Of a DNA stretch of 64,000 bases, positions 27,559-38,314 are shown one piece after another. Source of the DNA: Bernardetiaceae bacterium (GTDB taxonomy: Bacteria; Bacteroidota; Bacteroidia; Cytophagales; Thermoflexibacteraceae). The stretch's first letter is position 1, and each line of letters opens with the position of its first letter. The stretch lies in assembly GCA_025056255.1 (NCBI GenBank), contig JANWVT010000015.1, positions 20,756 to 84,755 on the forward strand. The letters are read 5' to 3'. The translations under genes and the position numbers were made by a program. The notes below the pieces were generated by a model that saw nothing but the letters and a program-made list of their open reading frames with translations, made no database searches and had not been told where the DNA came from.

Positions 27559-29457
27559 ATGAGGCTTGTTTATTTTTTTATCGGAATAAATTTGGCGCTT
27601 GCATGGCATCAAACCGTTTTTGCACAGGTTTTGCGCACCCGCGCCGATAGCCTAGAATATTTCATCTGGCAGGCAGCATGGGAGCAACGGCAGGCGACAG
27701 AACGAACTCTGACTTTGCTCCAAAACAAAAATAACCTGCTGCCTTTCAAGGAGTTGGACAACTTCCGTTTTGCTGCTGTATCTATCAGCGACGGACCCAT
27801 GCTGCCCGATTTTGGCAACACGCTGCAACTGTATGCCCCCGTTAAACTTTTCTCGGCGCGTCGGAACCTGACAAGGCAGATAGCCGACGATTTACTGACA
27901 AAAATGCAGCCCTATAATGTTGTCATCATCAGCTTGCATGGCAAGCCAGACTTGTTGCAACAGATGCGCACCATTGAGTCGGAAGTAGCCTATCTTATCA
28001 ATCAGTTAGACCGTAGAACAAAAATTGTGTTGGCTGTATTTGGAAGCCCGATTCAATTGTTGCAGATAGACCGGTTAGACCGCATAGAGGCAGTAGCCCT
28101 TACCTACGACGATACCCAAGATGCCCAAGAACTGATGGCGCAAGCAATTTTTGGTGCAATCGGTTTTCAAGGTAAGTTGCCATTCCATTTACCTCCTTTA
28201 TTTGAGAAAGATGCGGGAATAATGACCCAGCCATTGGGCAGGATGAAATTTACTTGGGCGGAAGAACTGGGGCTTACCCGATTGCAGCTACGCCCCGCCG
28301 ATTCCATTGCCCGAATGGCAATAGAAAAACAGGCAGCACCCGGTTGCGTAGTGTTGGCAGCCAAAGACGGCAAAGTTTTTTACTACAAAGCCTTTGGTTT
28401 TCAAACCTATGACTCGCTGCTGCCCGTTCAGAAAAACCAAGTGTTCGACCTTGCCTCTATCACCAAAATCAGCACTTCGATAGCAGCACTGATGAAATTG
28501 TATGATGATAAAAAAATAGACATAGACAAGCCTTTGGCACGTTATGAGAAGTCTTGGGCAAAAACCAATAAAAAAAGTTTGACCTTAAAAGAAATCCTTA
28601 CTCATCATGCAGGTTTAAAGGCATGGATTCCGTTTTGGCAAAATGCTCGCCAAGCCGATGGCGCACTTCGCCCTGACGTTTTCAGTAAAGACTCCACTCG
28701 GGTTTATTCACTGAAAGTTGCCGATAAGCTCTACATCAACCATCATTATTTGGATAGCATCTTTCAGCAAATCCGAAATTCGCCATTAGGCAAACGCGGT
28801 GAATATGTGTACAGCGACCTTTCCTATTACTACTATCCACGAATAGTGCGACGACTCGCCGGAAAAAATTTTGATGATTTTTTGGATGAAAACTTTTATG
28901 CACCTTTGGGTGCTTCTACCCTAACCTTCAATCCATTAAATAAGGGCATCCCCTTGCGCAACATTGTGCCTACCGAGTTAGATACAGCCTTTCGCAAGCA
29001 ACTGTTGCACGGCACAGTACACGACGAGGGCGCTGCTATGATGGGAGGCATTTCCGGTCATGCAGGGCTTTTCGGCAATGCAGCAGACCTCGCCAAACTG
29101 ATGCAAATGTATCTGAACGGAGGGCTCTACGCTGGCAAACAATACTTAAAGCCAGAAACGATAGCATATTTTACTCGCTGCCACTCTTGTAATGGTAAAG
29201 ACCCTGCCAAAACAAACCCAAGAGGTATCGGGTTTGACAAACCTCGCAGTAACAATACGGCACCTTCCGCTTCTGCAGAAAGTTTTGGGCATTCAGGGTT
29301 TACCGGCACTTTTACATGGGCAGACCCTGCCAACGGTTTGCTATACATTTTTCTTTCCAATCGAGTTTATCCTACGCGCCAAAACAACCGGCTTTCTGAG
29401 TTGAGCATTCGCAGCAACATGTTGGAGTCATTTTACCAGTTGTTCAAACGCAATTGA
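27559..29457 (+). CDS. Serine hydrolase (class C beta-lactamase fold) with N-terminal GH3 C-terminal-like domain
   Basis: The C-terminal 370 residues are a penicillin-binding/beta-lactamase-type hydrolase: SxxK in DLASITKIST (about 300), the Tyr motif VYSDLSY, and HSGFTGT in place of KTG. The N-terminal part (about 30-240; LLQNKNNLLPF, VIISLHGKPDLL, IVLAVFGSPIQL) resembles the C-terminal alpha/beta domain of GH3 glycosidases. In Bacteroidota such proteins usually start with a full GH3 barrel and reach about 1000 aa; here that barrel is missing and the upstream gene leaves no room for it. ATG 27559 gives a signal peptide ending VFAQ; ATG 27526, overlapping the previous stop by 11 nt, is also possible. 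A cell-wall role is likely. Confidence 0.85.
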   Translation: MRLVYFFIGINLALAWHQTVFAQVLRTRADSLEYFIWQAAWEQRQATERTLTLLQNKNNLLPFKELDNFRFAAVSISDGPMLPDFGNTLQLYAPVKLFSARRNLTRQIADDLLTKMQPYNVVIISLHGKPDLLQQMRTIESEVAYLINQLDRRTKIVLAVFGSPIQLLQIDRLDRIEAVALTYDDTQDAQELMAQAIFGAIGFQGKLPFHLPPLFEKDAGIMTQPLGRMKFTWAEELGLTRLQLRPADSIARMAIEKQAAPGCVVLAAKDGKVFYYKAFGFQTYDSLLPVQKNQVFDLASITKISTSIAALMKLYDDKKIDIDKPLARYEKSWAKTNKKSLTLKEILTHHAGLKAWIPFWQNARQADGALRPDVFSKDSTRVYSLKVADKLYINHHYLDSIFQQIRNSPLGKRGEYVYSDLSYYYYPRIVRRLAGKNFDDFLDENFYAPLGASTLTFNPLNKGIPLRNIVPTELDTAFRKQLLHGTVHDEGAAMMGGISGHAGLFGNAADLAKLMQMYLNGGLYAGKQYLKPETIAYFTRCHSCNGKDPAKTNPRGIGFDKPRSNNTAPSASAESFGHSGFTGTFTWADPANGLLYIFLSNRVYPTRQNNRLSELSIRSNMLESFYQLFKRN

Positions 29458-29567
29458 GTAAGCCCAATTTCGTTTATTTGGCTTACATTTGCTGCAATTT
29501 TGAGGCAGCTTTAACGCGCGGCATTGCATTTCTTTACGGAATCATGAATGCCCTTGCCAATTGTCGT

Positions 29568-30427
29568 ATGAAGCAACAAACTGATAGTGAGGAACATTGG
29601 ACGGAAATCATTCGTCCGGAAACACCTTGGTGGGATTTAAAACTCAAAGAACTGTATCGCTACCGCGATTTGGTGCGCATTTTTGTATGGCGCGATTTTG
29701 TGGCAGCCTACAAGCAAACCCTGCTAGGTCCTTTGTGGCATTTTATTAACCCATTTGCCAGTACCATTATCAACACCATTGTGTTCGGGGCTATTGCACA
29801 GATTCCGATGGAAGGCATTCCTCCGTTTTTATTCCAATTTACCAGCACCATGATTTGGAGTTATTTCGTGCGCTGCTTCGGTGCTGCCCAAAACACCTTT
29901 TTGAGCAATTCTCACATTTTCAGCAAGGTATATTTCCCACGTTTGGCAGTGCCTGTGTCAGGTGCTATTTCTGCTCTTTTGCAGTTTGGCATTTTGTTCA
30001 TTTTTTACCTGTTGTGCATTGGTTGGTACAACTGGCGCGGTGAGGCAGTAGGAGTAGATTGGCGCATGTTGCCCTTTTTTCCTGTAACGATGCTTGGTTT
30101 GGCATTGTCGGGCATGGGGTTAGGAGCCATTGTAGCTGCACTCACAACCAAATATCGCGACCTGAACTTGTTTGTGGGGTATGGTTTGTCGTTGCTGATG
30201 TACAGTTCTGCCGTAGTTTATCCTTTGTCTGCCCTACCGGACTACATCAAACAATATGCGTGGCTCAATCCATTGATAGCACTTATGGAACTTGGGCGCA
30301 GTGGCTTATTGGGAACAGGTGTTCCTGCAATTGAAAGTGTACTGCTAAGTGTTGTAATTTCTGTGTTGATATTTTTGATAGGTCTGATTATGTTCAATCG
30401 CGCCGAGCGCACCTTTATTGATACGGT

Positions 30428-30431
<4 letters not shown>
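29568..30431 (+). CDS. ABC-2 type permease for polysaccharide/polyol-phosphate export (Wzm/TagG-like)
   Basis: This is the membrane subunit that, with a Wzt/TagH-type ATPase, exports an envelope polymer. The 287-aa form begins MKQQTDSEEHWTEIIRP and shows the family's cytoplasmic N-terminal motif (KELYRYRDLVRIFVWRDFVAAYKQTLLGPLW). Six hydrophobic helices follow. The track's start would add 38 residues of Cys-rich sequence, less likely. The gene lies 110 nt after the serine hydrolase. The ATPase normally follows directly, but the next gene is GNAT-like and starts in the ATGA overlap (30428). The partner ATPase must be elsewhere, or this permease is an orphan. Confidence 0.88.
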
Positions 30432-32392
<1,961 letters not shown>

Positions 32393-32551
32393 TTAACGCC
32401 TACAAATTTAAGCATCTGAGGCAGATTTAGAAGAATTCTGAACCCTAATTCATCTTTCTGGTAATCAGAGACGCATAACGTTTGTAAAAAATCTAACAAG
32501 AACCACTTGCATTTTAAAATCAGGATTTGCATTTTTGCACCAGAATTGATT

Positions 32552-32639
32552 AGAGGGATGGCTGAGCGGTCGAAAGCGGCGGTCTTGAAAACCGTTGTGG
32601 GGCAACCCACCGGGGGTTCGAATCCCTCTCCCTCTGCCA
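32552..32639 (+). tRNA. tRNA-Ser (anticodon TGA)
   Basis: AGAGGGA pairs with TCCCTCT in the acceptor stem. The anticodon stem GCGGT/ACCGT frames the loop CTTGAAA, with anticodon TGA at 32586-32588. A long variable arm (TTGTGGGGCAACCCACC) marks it as class II. The T-arm GGGGG-TTCGAAT-CCCTC and an encoded CCA end complete it. Confidence 0.97.
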
Positions 32640-32640
32640 A

Positions 32641-32672
32641 GTGCCTCAGAATAGCTTCTGAGGCACTCTTTT
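32641..32672 (+). terminator. Terminator of tRNA-Ser
   Basis: GTGCCTCAGAA and TTCTGAGGCAC form an 11-bp perfect stem with a TAGC loop, followed by TCTTTTT. It begins one base after the CCA end. The remaining 335 bases up to the fructosamine kinase gene contain no gene. Confidence 0.93.
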
Positions 32673-32982
32673 TATGCTTTCTCTTTTCTCAGATTATCTG
32701 CTAAAAAATAAGACAAGCATGCAGCCACGCATCCGAAAAATCCAATTTGCACCTTGCCGCTGCTTACTATTGACCAGCTAAATCATAACAAATGTTTTCG
32801 TTGAAAAGTGAAAACAAAGCCATAATTTGTAGGCTTACTCTTCACTTTTTGTTTGTGTTTTTCCACTGGTCAGCAGTTGATTGCCGAGTTGGGTTTTTAC
32901 ATTTTCGTTAAACTAATAAGAAAACTATACCGCCTACTCTAAATTGCTCATGGGAGCGCCCCACTTAGCTGTTTGGTTTAAT

Positions 32983-32990
32983 TATCTTTG
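32983..32990 (+). promoter_or_regulatory. Probable -7 element (TATCTTTG) of the fructosamine kinase gene
   Basis: TATCTTTG matches the Bacteroidota -7 consensus TAnnTTTG and lies 17 nt before the ATG. A -33 TTG at the proper spacing is not evident. Confidence 0.5.
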
Positions 32991-33007
32991 CCCAAAAAAC
33001 ATCGGAT

Positions 33008-33895
33008 ATGTTCTCAGCAGAGGCACAAAATCAGTTTTTTGAGTCGGTACTGTTTGAAGCAACAGGCTGGGAGCATCAGATTGTAGACATGCAATTTTTA
33101 CACGGTGGCTGCATCAACAACGCTGTAAAACTACACACCAATCATGATAAATATTTTTTAAAATTCAATGAGTCAGCATCGGCGTATGATATGTTTGAAG
33201 CAGAAATGCGCGGGCTGCAACTACTTGCTGAAACAGGAGCACTTACAACGCCCCGCGTAATTCATGCCGGCAAACAACAGGGTCGCTCATATCTTTTATT
33301 GGAATTTTTTGAACCTACCCTACCACAAAGCAATTACTGGGAACAACTTGGGCACGGAATTGCTCATTTACACCGCCACCGGCAGCAACAATTTGGACTG
33401 GCTTTTAATAACTACATTGGTAGCTTGCCCCAAAACAATGAGTGGATGAGCGACGGCATCGAATTTTTTATTGAGAAGCGCTTGCGTGTACAAGCCGGCT
33501 TGGCTTATTACAATAATTTGATTGATGCTTCGTTATTAAAGCAGTTAGATGATTTGTACTACAAGCTACCCAATTTGATACCCAACACATCGGCTTCTTT
33601 GTTACATGGCGACTTGTGGGGCGGCAACATTATTACGGGGCATCGGGGTGAGCCTTGCTTGATAGACCCAGCGGTCTATTTTGGCTTCCGCGAAGCAGAA
33701 ATTGCTTATACGCAACTCTTCGGCGGGTTTGAACAGCGCTTCTACGATGCCTACCGAGAAGTGATGCCTTTGGAAAGTGGTTTTCGCGAGCGGGTACCCC
33801 TCTACAACCTCTACCCCTTGTTGGTACACTTAAATTTGTTTGGAGAAAGTTATCTGAGTGGCATCCGACAGACGCTCCGACGTTTTTTAGACTGA
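33008..33895 (+). CDS. Fructosamine kinase family protein
   Basis: This kinase probably phosphorylates sugar residues on glycated proteins or amines (ribulosamine/fructosamine) so that they detach. The 295-aa protein is a small kinase-like fold: N-terminal MQFLHGGCINNAVKLHTNHDKYFLKFN, hinge region SYLLLEFFEP, the catalytic loop LLHGDLWGGNII (Asp) and LIDPAVYFGFREAEIAY (metal Asp), which is the fructosamine-kinase form of these motifs. Length and order fit the bacterial family. It is preceded by a -7 element and stands alone. Confidence 0.93.
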   Translation: MFSAEAQNQFFESVLFEATGWEHQIVDMQFLHGGCINNAVKLHTNHDKYFLKFNESASAYDMFEAEMRGLQLLAETGALTTPRVIHAGKQQGRSYLLLEFFEPTLPQSNYWEQLGHGIAHLHRHRQQQFGLAFNNYIGSLPQNNEWMSDGIEFFIEKRLRVQAGLAYYNNLIDASLLKQLDDLYYKLPNLIPNTSASLLHGDLWGGNIITGHRGEPCLIDPAVYFGFREAEIAYTQLFGGFEQRFYDAYREVMPLESGFRERVPLYNLYPLLVHLNLFGESYLSGIRQTLRRFLD

Positions 33896-34033
33896 TTTAC
33901 ACGCAAGTAGAGGAAGCAAAAGGTATTGGGAGCAGGCATCATACAATCATCGGCAAATGCAACTTTACCGGCTGCTTAGCATGCCTTCAAACCATGCTAT
34001 TGAGTGTTGAACAGCATATTTTGAACGCTTACA

Positions 34034-34789
34034 ATGGGACAACAATTGCAACGCTTCTATCGGGAAGCTACAGAACTGGGAGGCATTCCTGCCCGTACCA
34101 AACTTTCTATGCTCACCAAAATATCTTCCATAGAGGCAACTATTATGGAAGATAAGCCAGAAATTGTGTCATCTTTTGAAAAAGCCATGCAACTAATTCG
34201 CAAAGAATTTGCAAAGTCGCCAGAAGGACGCATGGCAGATGCTTTGCCGCCAAGCACTTCTACTACTGTACAGACAGATAACCGCAGAAATATCGGGCTG
34301 CTTAGCGATTTCTTTGCCCAAAGGGCGCTGTATTTGCGCAATACTGATTTGCTATTTTATCGCATGACTGAGTTGCTTGCCCAAACCATGAATGTAGAGC
34401 GTGCTGGCATATGGTTATTCACCGAAGACAAATCGGCTATTGTTTGCCGCGATTTGTTCACCAAGTCCAACTCACAGCATACAGCCGGTATGCGGCTTGA
34501 AGCCAAGATGTTTCCGCGCTACTTTGCCACTATCCGAACAGAGCGCACCTTAGCAGCCAACAATGCCCATGTGCATCCCGGCACGAGCGAGTTTAGTGAA
34601 ATTTACCTCAAACCACTGGGAATCAACTCAATGATAGATGTTCCAATTTGGGTTAATGGCGAAATGGTAGGCGTGTTGTGCCATGAACACGTAGGAATGC
34701 CACGTATTTGGACTGCAGAAGAAGAGCAAACCGCATACTTGATGGCAAATGTTTTAGCTACCTTTATGGAGCTAAATCAATTCGCATGA
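34034..34789 (+). CDS. GAF domain protein coupled to the FabK/NMO-like gene
   Basis: This 251-aa cytoplasmic protein has a helical N-terminal part of about 95 residues (SSIEATIMEDKPEIVSSFEKAMQLIRKEF) and one GAF domain (about 95-250), recognisable by LLAQTMNVERAGIWLFTEDKSAIVCRDLF and MIDVPIWVNGEMVGVLCHEHVGMPRIWTAEEEQ. There is no output domain. Its TGA stop overlaps the ATG of the following flavoprotein gene (ATGA), so the two are made together; the GAF part may sense a ligand or redox state for that enzyme. That link is inference. Confidence 0.87.
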   Translation: MGQQLQRFYREATELGGIPARTKLSMLTKISSIEATIMEDKPEIVSSFEKAMQLIRKEFAKSPEGRMADALPPSTSTTVQTDNRRNIGLLSDFFAQRALYLRNTDLLFYRMTELLAQTMNVERAGIWLFTEDKSAIVCRDLFTKSNSQHTAGMRLEAKMFPRYFATIRTERTLAANNAHVHPGTSEFSEIYLKPLGINSMIDVPIWVNGEMVGVLCHEHVGMPRIWTAEEEQTAYLMANVLATFMELNQFA

Positions 34790-35745
34790 GTTTCAGCAAT
34801 CGAATCACCCAACTATTAGGCATTCGCTACCCTATCATCCAAGCGGGTATGGTATGGTGCAGTGGTTGGCGCTTAGCGTCAGCTGTTGCCAATGCAGGCG
34901 GATTAGGCATTATTGGGGCAGGTTCTATGTATCCAGGAGTGCTTCGGGAACACATCCGCAAGTGCAGAGCTGCTTTGCAGCCCGGTGCCAAGTTTGCAGT
35001 AAATGTGCCTTTACTCTATCCAGATATAGACCAGCACATGGCAATTATCAAAGAGGAAAAAGTGCCCATTGTATTTACCTCGGCAGGCAATCCGGCTACA
35101 TGGACAGCCTATTTGAAAGAGGCGGGAATTTGCGTGGTGCATGTGGTTAGTAGTGTAAAGTTTGCGCGGAAAGCCGAACAAGCAGGAGTAGATGCAGTAG
35201 TAGCCGAAGGCTTTGAAGCCGGCGGTCACAATGGGCGCGAAGAAACCACTACAATGTGCTTGATTCCAATGGTGCGGCAAGCAGTTAGTCTTCCGCTAAT
35301 TGCAGCAGGCGGCATTGCCACAGGCGCTGCTATGCTTGCAGCTTTTGCATTAGGCGCCGAAGGAGTACAAATAGGTACTCGCTTTGCTCTTTCCGAAGAG
35401 TCTTCGGCTCATCCTGCTTTTAAAGCAAGGGCGCTAGCGCTTCCAGAAGGTGGTACAGAACTAGTCCTCAAACAGTTAGCACCTGTCCGGCTCATTAAAA
35501 ACGAATTTTACCAGCAAGTAAAACAAGCAGAATTGCAAGGAGCCAGCATAGAAGAATTGCGCAATTTGCTTGGTAGAGGACGTGCCAAAAAAGGCATTTT
35601 CGAAGGAGATATGGCAGAAGGAGAGTTGGAAATAGGACAAGTAGCTTCGTTAGTAACAAACATCTTACCAGCAGCCCAAATTGTAGAGCAAATTTGGCAA
35701 GAGTTCCAGCAAGAACTCGCTCGCCTTAGAGATTTGCCTGTGTAA
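34786..35745 (+). CDS. Nitronate monooxygenase / FabK-like FMN enzyme
   Basis: This 319-aa TIM-barrel flavoprotein belongs to the 2-nitropropane dioxygenase/FabK superfamily. The start at 34786 (MSFSNRITQLLGIRYPIIQAGM) overlaps the GAF stop. Motifs are YPIIQAGMVW and GGLGIIGAG at the N-terminus, VNVPLLYP, the FMN/catalytic AEGFEAGGHNG (His of the GGHxG motif), AAGGIATG and GAEGVQIGTRF. The long C-terminal part (RLIKNEFYQQV, then GDMAEGELEIGQVASLV) is more like enoyl-ACP reductase FabK than a typical nitronate monooxygenase. It could therefore be a fatty-acid enzyme or a nitronate-detoxifying one. Confidence 0.87.
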   Translation: MSFSNRITQLLGIRYPIIQAGMVWCSGWRLASAVANAGGLGIIGAGSMYPGVLREHIRKCRAALQPGAKFAVNVPLLYPDIDQHMAIIKEEKVPIVFTSAGNPATWTAYLKEAGICVVHVVSSVKFARKAEQAGVDAVVAEGFEAGGHNGREETTTMCLIPMVRQAVSLPLIAAGGIATGAAMLAAFALGAEGVQIGTRFALSEESSAHPAFKARALALPEGGTELVLKQLAPVRLIKNEFYQQVKQAELQGASIEELRNLLGRGRAKKGIFEGDMAEGELEIGQVASLVTNILPAAQIVEQIWQEFQQELARLRDLPV

Positions 35746-35789
35746 ACTTTTTTTACAGTGAATTTTCCTCGGATAAGTAATCAGTGTAA

Positions 35790-36000
35790 TTGCCTCCATA
35801 TAGTAGTGGTTTAGGTTTTTATAAGGTTCACCTTGCCAAACGCGTACTCATGAAGGTAAACTTGCCGTTGTTCGTGTCCTTACGGAGCACCCTGCCGCCA
35901 GTAAGGACGTACGTTATGGCATACCGGGGTGTTTTTTAGCTGTAAAAGCTAAACATACTCTAAAACATTCACCTGTTTTTCCCATTTTGATATTTGGCTT
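35790..36000 (+). repeat. Dispersed intergenic repeat, copy D, with an 8-bp inverted repeat
   Basis: Between the convergent FabK-like and hypothetical genes (gap 35746-36216, no gene). GTTTAGGTTTTTATAAGGTT, TTGCCAAA and TTGCCGTTGTTCGTGTCCTT align with copy B and, inverted, with copy E. GTCCTTAC (35876-35883) and GTAAGGAC (35901-35908) form a perfect inverted repeat around 17 nt. AGCTAAACATACTCTAAAAC near 35947 resembles a segment of copy C. Nothing is recognised in 36000-36216. Confidence 0.55.
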
Positions 36001-36216
36001 GCCATAAGTCATAAAACAGTTCCCTTCGTTCTACTACGTTCACTGCAAATTGATGCTACAATAACAGGATTGCCATGCTTCCAACTCAGAAGCACTCAAA
36101 TAGAAGTTCATTCAGCGACAAGCAAAACGAATGTTGATTTTTTTGCAAAAAATAAGTCAAACAAAAACCTCACAAGATTTTATGAAAACTTTGTTTGACA
36201 TAGCCAACATAGCTAA

Positions 36217-36597
36217 TTATTTTTTTATGACTTTTTTCAGCAAGCGTGTTTTTCTTTCATCGAAGAGAGTGGCGTAATGTGGTGCATTGTAGTAGGGTGG
36301 AACAGAAAGTATTGCAGCCTCCTTTTTAAGATAAAATGAGTGTATGAGCCGATAAACTTCATCGGGAAAGTATTCTGCTGCATGCTGCTTCACTACTTGG
36401 ACAATAGAATCTGCCCAGCGGATTTTTGGCGTGTAATAAATAGCTAACAGCGAGTCTTGCGATACAAAATAGCTAATTTGCGTTTGTGCAAAATTGTAAA
36501 AAGGCATCGCTAAGTATATAAGTAGTCCCAATAACAACCTCATACCACTGTAATAACTGCTCAATTTCCTTAAAGATCTTTGCATTTTCATTTCCAT
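36217..36597 (-). CDS. Hypothetical exported protein, 126 aa
   Basis: The function is unknown. Starting at the ATG for MEMKMQRSLRK gives a basic N-region followed by a hydrophobic stretch (MRLLLGLLIYLAMPFYNFAQ) that fits a signal peptide ending FAQ. The mature part is about 90 residues, with Tyr-rich and basic segments, ending in KKVIKK. It is last in the ParA-TPR direction, but 180 nt separate it from the TPR gene, so joint transcription is not certain. Confidence 0.5.
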   Translation of the reverse strand: MEMKMQRSLRKLSSYYSGMRLLLGLLIYLAMPFYNFAQTQISYFVSQDSLLAIYYTPKIRWADSIVQVVKQHAAEYFPDEVYRLIHSFYLKKEAAILSVPPYYNAPHYATLFDERKTRLLKKVIKK

Positions 36598-36777
36598 ATT
36601 GAGAATGGGCAAACTTTCACCAGTGAACAAATTATTTCCTCCCGTTCAATTATATTGAGAGAAATGATGCAAAACAAAAAAATCAATTTGTTTTAGCCGC
36701 AAATATTTTTCAGATAGCTACCTTATATGCTGCTCGTGTTAATTTCCGCCTCCGGAGAAACAAACAAAGCAAATAAG

Positions 36778-38259
36778 CTATTTTCTGGCTTCTGCCAATG
36801 AGGCGGCAAACTCCTGATTGTCAGGTTTTAACCGAACGGCATTCTCAAAGGCTTGCAGCGCTTCTTGTTTTTTTCCTTCTTTGAGCAATACTAATCCCAA
36901 AGTATGATAAGCAGCCGCATTTTCAGGGTCTAATGCCAGCGATTTTCGGGCATCTTCCTGTGCTTTAACAAGCTCGCCGAGCTGGTAGCGAGCAATAGCG
37001 CGATTGTTGTAGGCGTAAGCAAAATTAGGCTCTAAACTAATGGCTTGGTCGAAGTCTTTGATAGCCTCTGCATATTTTTTCATCTGATTGAGCAAATAAC
37101 CACGATTATTGAAAAAATCGGCTTGAGTATTGTCTAAACTAATGGCTTTGTTGTAGTCTTTCAGGGCATCTTCTAATTTGCCAAGTCCGCGCAGCGTACG
37201 TCCGCGCAGGTCGTAGGCATAAGCGTTGGCTGTATGTACTTCCAACACTTTGTTGAGGTCGGCGAGGGCTTCATCAAGTTTTCCTGTGGAGCGGTATAAG
37301 GCAGCACGGTCTAATAGGGCTTGAAAGTTATTAGGTTGTTGTGTTAATGCAGCGGTGTAGTCAGCAATGGCTGCGGAAAAGTTGCGGTCGGAGCGATGGG
37401 CTTTGGCACGCAACAGCAGTATATTTGTTGCTTTGGGCTGAAGGCTCAGCATTTTATTGTAATCTTTAATAGCTTCTTTAAATTGTCCTGTTGCTACCAA
37501 AATAGCAGCCCTTGCTTGCAAAGCAGAGAGGTCGTTAGGGGCAAGTTGGAGGTAAGAGGAGTAGTCGGGAAGCGCTTCGGCAGGTCCTTTGGTATTAGCT
37601 TTCAGCTCGGCGCGATACAGATATGCCATTTTTTCCTGTGGATTGAGTGCGATAGCTTTGTCAAAATCTTGGATAGCAGCGTCGTAATCATTTTCAGAAC
37701 TGAACAGCAACCCGCGCCGCACATAAGCTGTTGCAAACTGAGGCGAAATACTAATCAGCTTGGTATAGTTTTGTTTAGCTGCTTCAAACTCTTTGGCAGC
37801 TTCTAAGCATATGCCACGATTGATGTATGCTCTTTGAAGCGCTTCTATGTTGCGCTGAGCAGAGGCAATTGAAATGAAGGTGTTGTAGTGTTTAACTGCT
37901 TCTTTATAGCGCTTTAAGCCGAAGTTGGCATTACCTGCATTAAAATGATAGGTGGGCGTGTAGTCCGTCTCTATTTTGCGCTTTTGTCGTTCTTGTTCAA
38001 AATTTGCTAGCGCCTTGTTGTAGTCTGCCAGTGCTTCTTCGTACTTACCGAGCCGCTCGTAGGCAATTCCGCGACTGTTGTAAACAATAAAATTATCTTT
38101 GAGCTTGAGCGATTGCGTATAACTAGCAATAGCAGCCTCATATTTTCCAGCGCGCATGAGGCGCTCGCCTTCGTCAAAGTAGAAACGAGTTTTAGGTTGT
38201 GCATAGGTGCAAAGGTACATGGCAAGGCTGATAACACTCACAAACAGTTTTTTCTGCAT
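36778..38259 (-). CDS. Exported tetratricopeptide repeat protein, 493 aa
   Basis: Almost the entire protein after the signal peptide (MQKKLFVSVISLAMYLCTYAQ) is TPR, about a dozen units of 34 residues from residue 28 to the end. Examples are YEAAIASYTQSLKLKDN and YAEAIKDFDQAISLEPN. TPR solenoids mediate protein-protein contacts; with a signal peptide this one works in the periplasm or at the outer membrane. No enzymatic domain is present. The start is set at ATG 38259, for the clean leader. It follows the ParA-like gene after 55 nt and probably shares its transcript. Confidence 0.88.
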   Translation of the reverse strand: MQKKLFVSVISLAMYLCTYAQPKTRFYFDEGERLMRAGKYEAAIASYTQSLKLKDNFIVYNSRGIAYERLGKYEEALADYNKALANFEQERQKRKIETDYTPTYHFNAGNANFGLKRYKEAVKHYNTFISIASAQRNIEALQRAYINRGICLEAAKEFEAAKQNYTKLISISPQFATAYVRRGLLFSSENDYDAAIQDFDKAIALNPQEKMAYLYRAELKANTKGPAEALPDYSSYLQLAPNDLSALQARAAILVATGQFKEAIKDYNKMLSLQPKATNILLLRAKAHRSDRNFSAAIADYTAALTQQPNNFQALLDRAALYRSTGKLDEALADLNKVLEVHTANAYAYDLRGRTLRGLGKLEDALKDYNKAISLDNTQADFFNNRGYLLNQMKKYAEAIKDFDQAISLEPNFAYAYNNRAIARYQLGELVKAQEDARKSLALDPENAAAYHTLGLVLLKEGKKQEALQAFENAVRLKPDNQEFAASLAEARK

Positions 38260-38314
38260 AAAGTCCACTGAATTTTACTCTGATAAAAACTTCTGAAAAT
38301 ATTGTTCCAATTTT

